Source: Planctomycetes bacterium UBA4800 (GTDB lineage Bacteria; Planctomycetota; UBA8108; UBA8890; UBA8898). Taken from it: a stretch of DNA of 24,960 nt. The DNA is taken from the NCBI GenBank assembly GCA_002402755.1, contig DHGK01000079.1, forward strand, positions 1 to 24,960, in the 5' to 3' direction. The notes beneath the pieces were generated by a model. The model made no database searches. It was not told where the DNA came from and saw nothing but the letters and a program-made list of their open reading frames with translations. A program made the translations under genes and the position numbers. Positions within the stretch are counted from its first letter, which is position 1; each line of letters starts with the position of its first letter. Positions 1 through 6,343 of the stretch are shown here, piece after piece.

Positions 1-91
1 TTGCACAATTGCGGCTCTGCCGGTGCCATGGAGGCGGGGACCGGAGGCCTTCACGGCGGCAACCGCTCGGCGTCCCTGCTGTCTGAGACAA

Positions 92-125
92 CCCCCCTTC
101 CGTCCCCCCTTCGGAAGAAGGGGGG
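92..125. repeat. Hairpin with two competing 5' arms upstream of glgA
   Basis: The 9-mer CCCCCCTTC occurs at 92-100 and again at 104-112. Either copy can pair perfectly with GAAGGGGGG at 117-125. The inner pairing closes on a GGAA (GNRA-type) tetraloop. No T-run follows, so this is not a classical intrinsic terminator. It may be the end of an upstream transcript or a dispersed palindrome. The rest of 1-266 holds no gene I can support. A lone -10-like TATTAT lies at 191-196 without a convincing -35. Confidence 0.6.
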
Positions 126-266
126 AAACGCCGGCTGCGGCCGGCGCGCGGGCCGCTCCTTCACGAATTACCCCGCGCGGACCGATGATTTATTATCAGC
201 AGTGCGGAGCTTGCCGTACGAGTCCGCGATGTGCGCGGGCTTTCACACGCGTTCCGGGAGGCGATC

Positions 267-1721
267 ATGGCCGAACCTCGCGTTCTCTTCTGCGCGTCCG
301 AGATGACGCCCTTCGCGAAGACGGGCGGGCTGGCCGACGTGGCCGGCGCGCTGCCGCCCGCCCTGAAGCGCATCGGCGTGGATGTCCACTGCGTGCTGCC
401 GCTCTACGGCGTCATCGACCGGAACGCCTGCGGCATCGCGCCGGCGGGCAAGGGCTTCACGGTGAAGCTGGACATCGGACAGGAGAACTTCACGCTCCAC
501 CGGGCGGACAGGGAGGGCGTCCCCGTCCATCTGCTCGAGTGCGACCACCTCTTCGACCGCGGGGGGCTGTACGGCGAGAAGAGCTGCGACTACCCGGACA
601 ACTGCCGGCGCTTCGCGCTCTTCTCGCTGGCGTGCCTGGAGCTGGCGGACTACCTGGGGCTCGACCCCGACATCGTCCACGTGCACGACTGGCAGACGGC
701 GCTGATACCGGTGTACATGCGCACGCGCAGGCGGTCGCGCGCGCGGTCGCTCCTGACGATCCACAACCTCGCCTTCCAGGGGATCTTCCCTCCCGGGGAA
801 TACCACTGGACGGGCCTTGACTGGAGCCTGTTCGACTGGCAGAAGCTGGAGTACTACGGCAAGGTCAACTTCCTGAAGGGCGGCATCGTCTACGCCGACG
901 CCGTCTCGACCGTGAGCCCCGCCTACGCCCGCGAGATCCGGCGGACGGAGTCGGGCTGCGGACTGGAGGGCGTGCTCGTCGAGAAGGGCGACCGGCTGTG
1001 CGGCATCCTGAACGGCATCGACCCCCGCGACTGGGATCCGGCGACCGACGTCCACCTGCCCGCGCGGTTCTCCGCGGGTGATCTTGCCGGCAAGCAGGCC
1101 TGCCGCGCCCTCCTCATGAAGGAAGCGGGCCTCGCCCCGACGCCGCACCCCCTTCTCGGGACCGTGGGAAGGCTCACCGAGCAGAAGGGCCTGGACATCC
1201 TCCTCCCGGCGCTCGCGACGCTGCTCGGGGAGGGCTGCCCCTTCGTCATCCTCGGCACGGGCGACGCCGCCTACGAGGCCGAGCTCAGGAAGCTCGCGCG
1301 GCTCTTCCCCGGGAGGCTGGGGCTCTTCCTCGCGTTCGACAACCGGCTCGCGCACCTCATCGAGGCCGGCTGCGACATGTTCGTCATGCCGAGCCGCTTC
1401 GAGCCCTGCGGCCTGAACCAGTTCTACAGCATGCGCTACGGCGCGGTGCCGATCGTGCGCGCGACGGGCGGCCTGGCCGACTCGGTCGCGCCGTGGACGC
1501 CCGGGGACCCGCGCGCGGGCACGGGGTTCGCCTTCAGCGAGTACACGCCCGCGGCGCTGCTCGCGGCCTGCCGCGAGGCGATCGCCGTCTTTGCCGATAA
1601 GGATGCGTGGCTCGCGCTCATGCGCAACGGCATGCAGCAGGACGTGGGCTGGAGCCGGTCGGCGGAGAACTACCGCGCGCTGTACCGCTCGCTTGTGGAG
1701 TCCGGGGAATTGATGCCGTAA
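267..1721 (+). CDS. glgA: Glycogen synthase (ADP-glucose type, GT5)
   Basis: Transfers glucose from ADP-glucose to the non-reducing end of a growing alpha-1,4-glucan; cytoplasmic glycogen synthesis. The 484-residue product has the usual family length. Near the N-terminus it carries the GT5 signature FAKTGGLADV, where K18 of KTGG is the nucleotide-sugar-binding lysine. The C-terminal Rossmann domain carries PSRFEPCGLNQFYSMRYG with E379, followed by the TGGLADSV motif. I chose the ATG at 267 because GGGAGG lies just upstream and family proteins begin at this point; an in-frame upstream start at 231 adds only 12 unconserved residues. A GH57 glucan-active enzyme gene starts 30 bp downstream with its own AGGAGG, so the two are probably co-transcribed. 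Confidence 0.95.
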   Translation: MAEPRVLFCASEMTPFAKTGGLADVAGALPPALKRIGVDVHCVLPLYGVIDRNACGIAPAGKGFTVKLDIGQENFTLHRADREGVPVHLLECDHLFDRGGLYGEKSCDYPDNCRRFALFSLACLELADYLGLDPDIVHVHDWQTALIPVYMRTRRRSRARSLLTIHNLAFQGIFPPGEYHWTGLDWSLFDWQKLEYYGKVNFLKGGIVYADAVSTVSPAYAREIRRTESGCGLEGVLVEKGDRLCGILNGIDPRDWDPATDVHLPARFSAGDLAGKQACRALLMKEAGLAPTPHPLLGTVGRLTEQKGLDILLPALATLLGEGCPFVILGTGDAAYEAELRKLARLFPGRLGLFLAFDNRLAHLIEAGCDMFVMPSRFEPCGLNQFYSMRYGAVPIVRATGGLADSVAPWTPGDPRAGTGFAFSEYTPAALLAACREAIAVFADKDAWLALMRNGMQQDVGWSRSAENYRALYRSLVESGELMP

Positions 1722-1751
1722 CATTGCACACGGCTGCCGCAGGAGGCCATC

Positions 1752-3884
1752 GTGACGACACCGCACGTTCTCTTCAACCTGACCCTTCACGGCCATCAGC
1801 CCGTGGGCAACCTCCCCTGGGTCATGGAAGAGTGCTACGAGCGCTGCTACGGGCCGTTTCTGGAGCTCGCGGCCCGCTATCCTGCCATCCGCTTCTCGTA
1901 CCACCTGAGCGGCTGCCTGCTGGAGTGGCTGCTCGAGCACCGGCCGGAGCACATCGATCTGCTCGCCGGCATGGTCGCCCGCGGGCAGGTCGAGATCATC
2001 GGCGGCGCGTTCTACGAGCCCATCCTCGCGTCGATCCCGCGGCGCGACGCGCTGGCGCACATCGCGCTCCAGCGCAAGTTCACGCGGGAGCACTTCGGCG
2101 TCGACCCTCGCGGCGTGTGGCTGGCCGAGCGCGTCTGGGAGCCGTCGCTCCCGTCGCTCCTGGCCCGCGCGGGCGCGCGGTACACGCTGCTCGACGACAC
2201 GCACTTCCTGGCCGCGGGCCTGAAGCGCGAGGACCTGCACGGGTACTTCCTCACCGAGGACCAGGGCGAGCTCATCGCGCTCTTCCCGATCCTGAAGAGC
2301 CTCAGGTACACCATTCCGTTCGGCGAGGTCGAGGACTCCCTGGCGATTCTCCGCGAGACCGCGGAGCACGCGCCGGGCACGATGCTCGCCTACGGCGACG
2401 ATGTCGAGAAGTTCGGGGTGTGGCCGGAGACGTTCGCGCACTGCTACGAGCAGAAGTGGCTCGCGCGCTTCTTCTCCGCGCTCCAGGACAACCTGCCCTG
2501 GATCACGCTCGTCACGCTCGATGAGACCGTGCGCTCCCTGCCGCCCCGGGGCCTCATCTACCCGCCCGAGACGTCCTACGTGGAGATGAACGAGTGGGCG
2601 CTGCCCGCGGACGTGGGGCCCGTGTGCGCGCGGGTGCGCGCCGTGGTCGCGAACGACCCGGCGCTCGCTCCGGCGCTGCCCTTCGTGCGCGGCTCCTCGT
2701 GGCGCAACTTCAAGGTCAAGTACCCGGAGATCCGCCGCATGTACGGCCGCTCGCTGCACATCTCGCGGCAGATGGCCGCCCTGCCCGACTCGCCCCGGGC
2801 GGACGAGGCGCGCCGGGAGCTTCTGCGCGGGCAGTGCAACTGCCCGTACTGGCACGGCATCTTCGGCGGCCACTACCTGCCGCACCTGCGCGAGGGCGTC
2901 TGGCGGCATCTCCTGCGCGCGGAGAAGTTCGCCGAGGATGCGTCGCCGCTCGGGACCGGCACTCTGTGCGACCGGGTCGACATCGACCTGGACGGCCGGG
3001 ACGAGGTCTTCCTGCGCAACGAGCACCTCGCCGCGGTGATCGCGCCGGCGGGCGGCCGCGTGCTCGAGCTCGACCTCCGGCCGTGGGACCTGAACCTGTT
3101 CTCGGTGCTCGCGCGGCGCAAGGAGGCCTACCACGAGGACCTCCTGCGCGCGACCGCGGACGAGCCGGCCGACGCGACTAGGAGCATCCACGACATCAAG
3201 CGCCTCAAGGACCCCGACCTCGCGCGCGCGCTGGCCTACGACCAGTACGAGCACCTGGGGTTCACCGACCTCATCCTGGCGCACGCGCCCGAGCCCGCGG
3301 ACTTCCTGGCCGGCCGGGTGCGCGACGAGTACGGGCTCCACTCGCGGCAGTGGGCATGCGCCGCGCGCCTCGACGGCGCAACGGCCCGCGTCGAGCTGCG
3401 CCTCGAAGACCCGGCCGTGCCCCTGGCGATCGCGAAGACCTTCACGCTCGACGGGAGGACGCTGCGCGCCGCCTACGCGGTCACGAACCCGGCGCGCGAG
3501 CCGTGGCGCGGCTGCGTCGCCGTCGAGGTGCCGTTCGCGCTCCAGACCGGAACGTCCCCGCGCCGCGTCTGGCGCGGCCCGGGCGGCGAGATCCTGGGTC
3601 AGCTCGGCGCGGCCCTCGGCGGCATCGCGGGCGGCATCGGCGTGGCCGACTGGGATCACGACCTGGAGATCAGGATCACGGCCGGCGAGGCCGCGATCGC
3701 GAGCTACGCCATTCGCACGGTCTCGCAGTCCGAGGCCGGGTTCGAGGGCATCTTCCAGAACGCCGTCGCGGTGTTCCTCTACGACCTCGCCCTCGCGGCG
3801 GGAGAAACCCGGCGCTGGGAGCTGGCGCTCACGGCGACGCGCGCGCCGGTGACGGCGGACGCGGCCATCGCGGTCGGCATGTAG
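1752..3884 (+). CDS. GH57 alpha-amylase / 4-alpha-glucanotransferase
   Basis: Retaining glycoside hydrolase family 57 enzyme acting on alpha-1,4-glucans by hydrolysis or glucanotransfer. The 710 residues match the long Thermococcus-type members: catalytic (beta/alpha)7 barrel, then DUF1925-like and DUF1926-like beta domains. Visible GH57 motifs are HGHQP (residues 13-17), GGAFYEP (84-90), WLAERVWEP with the predicted nucleophile E126, and YGDDVEKFGVWP with the predicted acid/base Asp at 216 or 217. There is no signal peptide, so it is cytoplasmic. The start is GTG, with AGGAGG at 1741-1746 five bases upstream. Its position 30 bp after glgA points to glycogen remodelling or turnover. The sequence does not decide between hydrolase and transferase. 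Confidence 0.9.
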   Translation: MTTPHVLFNLTLHGHQPVGNLPWVMEECYERCYGPFLELAARYPAIRFSYHLSGCLLEWLLEHRPEHIDLLAGMVARGQVEIIGGAFYEPILASIPRRDALAHIALQRKFTREHFGVDPRGVWLAERVWEPSLPSLLARAGARYTLLDDTHFLAAGLKREDLHGYFLTEDQGELIALFPILKSLRYTIPFGEVEDSLAILRETAEHAPGTMLAYGDDVEKFGVWPETFAHCYEQKWLARFFSALQDNLPWITLVTLDETVRSLPPRGLIYPPETSYVEMNEWALPADVGPVCARVRAVVANDPALAPALPFVRGSSWRNFKVKYPEIRRMYGRSLHISRQMAALPDSPRADEARRELLRGQCNCPYWHGIFGGHYLPHLREGVWRHLLRAEKFAEDASPLGTGTLCDRVDIDLDGRDEVFLRNEHLAAVIAPAGGRVLELDLRPWDLNLFSVLARRKEAYHEDLLRATADEPADATRSIHDIKRLKDPDLARALAYDQYEHLGFTDLILAHAPEPADFLAGRVRDEYGLHSRQWACAARLDGATARVELRLEDPAVPLAIAKTFTLDGRTLRAAYAVTNPAREPWRGCVAVEVPFALQTGTSPRRVWRGPGGEILGQLGAALGGIAGGIGVADWDHDLEIRITAGEAAIASYAIRTVSQSEAGFEGIFQNAVAVFLYDLALAAGETRRWELALTATRAPVTADAAIAVGM

Positions 3885-4012
3885 CGAACGCCGAGCGCCG
3901 CGCCTCTCCGCGCCCGACCCGCGGCGTCGATGCCGTGGTCCGGTAACGAGTTCCGCGGCGCCCGGCGGGCGCGCGCTCAAGACCTTGCCGCCGGCGGTCG
4001 AGAAAAGGACTC

Positions 4013-4957
4013 GTGGGGATCACGCGCAGAATCCTGCTCATGAGCTCGGCCCTGTCCGTCGCCGTGACGGCAATGCTGCTCGTCATCTTCGCGAGCATCG
4101 GCGGCGCCCCGCCGCCGGCGGAGGCCGCCGGACGGCCGTACGCGCGCGCGGCGGACGACGGCGCCGATGCCGCGGCGCCGCCCCGCGCCGCCGGCGCGCC
4201 GGGCGAAGACGGCGCGCCCGGCGAGGACGTCGACACGCGCATCCGCGCGATCGCGCGCAATCTCGTCTCGCCGACCGGCAGGATCAACGCCCGCGCGGTG
4301 ACGGCGCTCCAGGCCATCGGCACGCCCGTCATTCCCTTCCTCCTTCCCCGGTTCTCCGGCGAGGAGAATCCCGGCCAGGAAGCGATCCTCCAGGTGCTCG
4401 AGGCCTTCAGCGAGCCCGAGGTCGCCTGCCACCTGATCGACGTCCTCGCCACGGTGCGATCGGGCCGCATGGGGCGCAGAATCGGCGCCGCCGTGCACGC
4501 CATGGGCGACACCCAGTGCTGCGAGCGGCTCATCGAGCTTGTCGAGCACGAGTGCGCGGCGGTGCGCCTGGGCGCGGCCGTGGCGCTCCGCACGTGTCCG
4601 GCCGGCGACAGCGCGGCGGCGCTCACACGGCAGATCTCGCAGGACCCGAGCGCCGAGTGCCGGCTGGAGGCGCTCGAGAGCCTCGCGGCCGCGCCGGATG
4701 ACGCCGCCGAGGACGCGCTGCGCCTCGCGGTCCGCGACGAGGCGGCCGACGTGCGCCTGGCCGCCGTGAAGATGCTCGCGCGGCGCCGGCTCGCGAGCTT
4801 CCAGGAGGAACTGCGGCGCCTCTCGCGGTCGGACTCCTCGCCCCAGGTGCGCAAGGCGTGCGCCCAGGCGCTGCTCGCCCTTCGCATGAACGCCGCCGCG
4901 GGTGAGGAAAACCACGAACCGCCCGCAAGCTCCCCCGGCCCCGCAGCCGATAACTAG
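4013..4957 (+). CDS. Membrane-anchored or exported HEAT-repeat protein
   Basis: The 314-residue product has a basic N-terminus and one hydrophobic segment at about residues 6-30, a signal peptide or anchor. A low-complexity Ala/Pro/Gly/Asp linker follows. From about residue 80 to 300 there are helical pairs typical of HEAT or PBS-lyase repeats, for example 'VRLGAAVALRTCPAGDSAAA' and 'VRLAAVKMLARR'. Such scaffolds bind proteins; no catalytic residues are recognisable and the partner is unknown. The start is GTG preceded by AAAAGGA; an ATG at 4040 is an alternative but would cut into the hydrophobic segment. The gene lies 128 bp after the GH57 gene and 50 bp before a lipoprotein gene. Confidence 0.75.
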   Translation: MGITRRILLMSSALSVAVTAMLLVIFASIGGAPPPAEAAGRPYARAADDGADAAAPPRAAGAPGEDGAPGEDVDTRIRAIARNLVSPTGRINARAVTALQAIGTPVIPFLLPRFSGEENPGQEAILQVLEAFSEPEVACHLIDVLATVRSGRMGRRIGAAVHAMGDTQCCERLIELVEHECAAVRLGAAVALRTCPAGDSAAALTRQISQDPSAECRLEALESLAAAPDDAAEDALRLAVRDEAADVRLAAVKMLARRRLASFQEELRRLSRSDSSPQVRKACAQALLALRMNAAAGEENHEPPASSPGPAADN

Positions 4958-5007
4958 AAGCAGCGGCGCCGCCGAGCCTGTCGCCGGGGCTCCGCAAAGG
5001 ATCAACG

Positions 5008-5544
5008 ATGCGCTTCAGAACCATCCTCCTCGCGTTTTCCGCGCTGCTCGGGGGCTGCACGACTCCTCGCCCGGAGGCGGCACCGCAGTGCGCCCCGGCT
5101 CCGTTCGACCGGCAGGAGCCGCAACGGGCCGCCGCGCGAGAGGAGCAGCCCGTCCGGGCGGCGTACGCCGATCCCGATTTCGCGCTGTTCGCCCGCGCCT
5201 TCGTCCCGGCCCTCTCCGACGGCAACGTCGATCCGTACGTCCTCTCCGATGCCGACATCGACGCATGCTTCGCGCCCAATATCGCTCCCGTGATCAAGTC
5301 CAACCGCCGCGGCTGGGTGCACGGGCTCCGCACGGTCCTGGAAGGCAAACTGCTCCTCTACAAGAACGTCGCGCACGGGCCCGAGTACTCCCTGACCCGC
5401 GAGGGCCTCTCCGAGGGCGCGGCCCGGGTCAAGGACCTGCGCATCGAGATCACGGTCAACGGCAATCCGCACACGATCGTCATTGGCGCCATGTACGGCG
5501 CGGGAGCCGCATGGAAGATTCTCAAGGCCGAAGTGTTCGAGTGA
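5008..5544 (+). CDS. Small predicted lipoprotein, function unknown
   Basis: 178 residues. The N-terminus is a type II signal peptide with lipobox LLGGC and the lipidated cysteine at residue 17. A Pro/Ala/Arg-rich stretch follows to about residue 50. The remaining globular part ends in 'GAGAAWKILKAEVFE', which resembles the last strand of NTF2-like folds; that resemblance is weak and by eye only. The ATG is preceded by AAAGGA at 4996-5001. The XRE-type regulator gene begins seven bases after its stop, so the two are probably translated from one message. I do not recognise the family. Confidence 0.75.
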   Translation: MRFRTILLAFSALLGGCTTPRPEAAPQCAPAPFDRQEPQRAAAREEQPVRAAYADPDFALFARAFVPALSDGNVDPYVLSDADIDACFAPNIAPVIKSNRRGWVHGLRTVLEGKLLLYKNVAHGPEYSLTREGLSEGAARVKDLRIEITVNGNPHTIVIGAMYGAGAAWKILKAEVFE

Positions 5545-5551
5545 GCCAGCC

Positions 5552-5989
5552 ATGAACGACGAGATGAACAAGAAACTGCGGTTCCTCCTGCAGATGCAGG
5601 GCGTGTCCTCGAAGGCCGCGGCGGAGCACCTGGGGCTCCCGAGAGACCATCTGCAGGGCATCATGGACGGCGTCATCCGCCCCACGCCGCGCCAGCTCAA
5701 GCAGCTCGCCGAGCTCTGCAAGGTCACGGTCGATTTCTTCGAGGACCGCGAGGAGGACAACGAGGACGAGCAAGGCGCGTCGCGCAAGGCGCTCACGCTC
5801 GCCGACCTGGCCATCAGGTTCCAGGCGCTCTGCGAGTGCCTGGTCGACGGCGAGATCCTCACCGCGACGCAGCTCAAGCAGAAGACCGAGGAGGTCGAGG
5901 CCCGCGCCGCGCACAGGATCATGCAGCAGGAAACCCTCGACCTGTACCCCACGCGCTCGGGACCGCGCGCGCGCAACAAGGTGCGCTGA
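5552..5989 (+). CDS. XRE/Cro-CI-type helix-turn-helix protein
   Basis: 145 residues. Residues about 5-65 form a Cro/CI-type HTH: 'VSSKAAAEHLGLPRDHLQGI' is the helix-turn-helix core, followed by 'TPRQLKQLAELCKVTVDFFE', the usual end of this fold. A very acidic stretch (DREEDNEDEQ) links it to a C-terminal helix of about 70 residues ending in a basic tail. It probably binds DNA; the target is unknown. Neither ATG (5552 or 5564) has a strong ribosome site. I keep 5552 because it follows the lipoprotein stop directly, which suggests translational coupling. It is the last gene of the plus-strand run before the AT-rich gap. Confidence 0.8.
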   Translation: MNDEMNKKLRFLLQMQGVSSKAAAEHLGLPRDHLQGIMDGVIRPTPRQLKQLAELCKVTVDFFEDREEDNEDEQGASRKALTLADLAIRFQALCECLVDGEILTATQLKQKTEEVEARAAHRIMQQETLDLYPTRSGPRARNKVR

Positions 5990-6020
5990 GGACCTCGCAG
6001 CGACAGGCCTCTTCGCTTCC

Positions 6021-6136
6021 GAAAAAAAAAGGACGTCTCAGAGGAGCTAAGACGCCCTTAGAAAAGAAGTGAAGAGAAAAATGAAGAAAAGTCTCAGTTA
6101 AACAGGGACAGACTCTCAAGGAGCCTCTGCCTAATC
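6021..6136 (-). ncRNA. Candidate small RNA, about 116 nt, with anti-SD loops
   Basis: An independent transcription unit is predicted on the minus strand. A near-consensus promoter (6144-6172) sets a start at about 6135-6137, and a 10-bp terminator stem with a U-run ends it at about 6021. No ATG or GTG ORF with a ribosome site lies between. In the predicted RNA a 5' stem pairs 6131-6126 with 6112-6107 (one G-U) around a 13-nt loop holding CUCCUU (6118-6123). An alternative stem pairs AGAGUCU with AGACUUU. A roughly 30-nt C/U-only stretch follows, and the terminator loop holds CUCCUC (6041-6046). Both loop motifs complement the AGGAGG-type ribosome sites used by genes in this window. It matches no RNA family I know, and 6S RNA and tmRNA features are absent. 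Confidence 0.6.
6022..6059 (-). terminator. Intrinsic terminator of the small RNA
   Basis: Read leftward, the arms at 6059-6050 and 6038-6029 form a 10-bp stem (AAGGGCGUCU with AGACGUCCUU, one G-U pair) with an 11-nt loop, followed directly by at least seven U (nine in the DNA run). On the plus strand the same sequence has an A-C mismatch and no T-run, so it works leftward only. It may also stop read-through from the STAND gene, whose stop codon lies about 285 bp upstream. Confidence 0.85.
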
Positions 6137-6143
6137 AACCGTC

Positions 6144-6172
6144 ACTATAGCACCTCGCCCCAGTCCTGTCAA
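6144..6172 (-). promoter_or_regulatory. Near-consensus sigma70 promoter for the small RNA
   Basis: On the minus strand -35 is TTGACA (6172-6167, 6/6), the spacer is 17 bp and -10 is TATAGT (6149-6144, 5/6), with TG one base before the -10 (extended -10). A T-rich stretch upstream could act as an UP element. It is the best promoter match seen in the window. The -35 sits in the loop of an inverted repeat (6162-6178). Confidence 0.8.
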
Positions 6173-6191
6173 CGGACTTTCAAAAAAAGTC
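6162..6191. promoter_or_regulatory. Two overlapping inverted repeats at the -35 region
   Basis: On the plus strand AGTCC (6162-6166) and GGACT (6174-6178) flank seven bases that contain the -35. GACTTT (6175-6180) and AAAGTC (6186-6191) form a second repeat sharing the GACT. The arrangement resembles a repressor operator over the -35. The XRE-type protein encoded next door is an obvious but untested candidate to bind it. Confidence 0.4.
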
Positions 6192-6343
6192 ACCCGGATT
6201 CTCAACACATGAGGATTAAGAAACGATTCATAGAACGCTAAACGATCCGAGATTCTAAAGTGTTCTAAAAGAATCACTTGCGGAGAGAATTCCGGGATGA
6301 TCCACGCGCGTATGCCCCGCGCGCCGGTTTTTTTCCCCGGTTT

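Noticed and set aside
243..3980. 1245-codon open frame on the minus strand
   Set aside because: It is the antisense shadow of glgA and the GH57 gene; both sense genes have clear motifs and ribosome sites, and the antisense product is Arg/Ala/Gly-rich without domains.
5919..6119. 66-codon TTG-start ORF on the minus strand across the small-RNA region
   Set aside because: It reads straight through a strong terminator into the XRE gene's 3' end, starts at TTG without a proper ribosome site, and its Phe/Leu-rich part just reflects the C/U tract.
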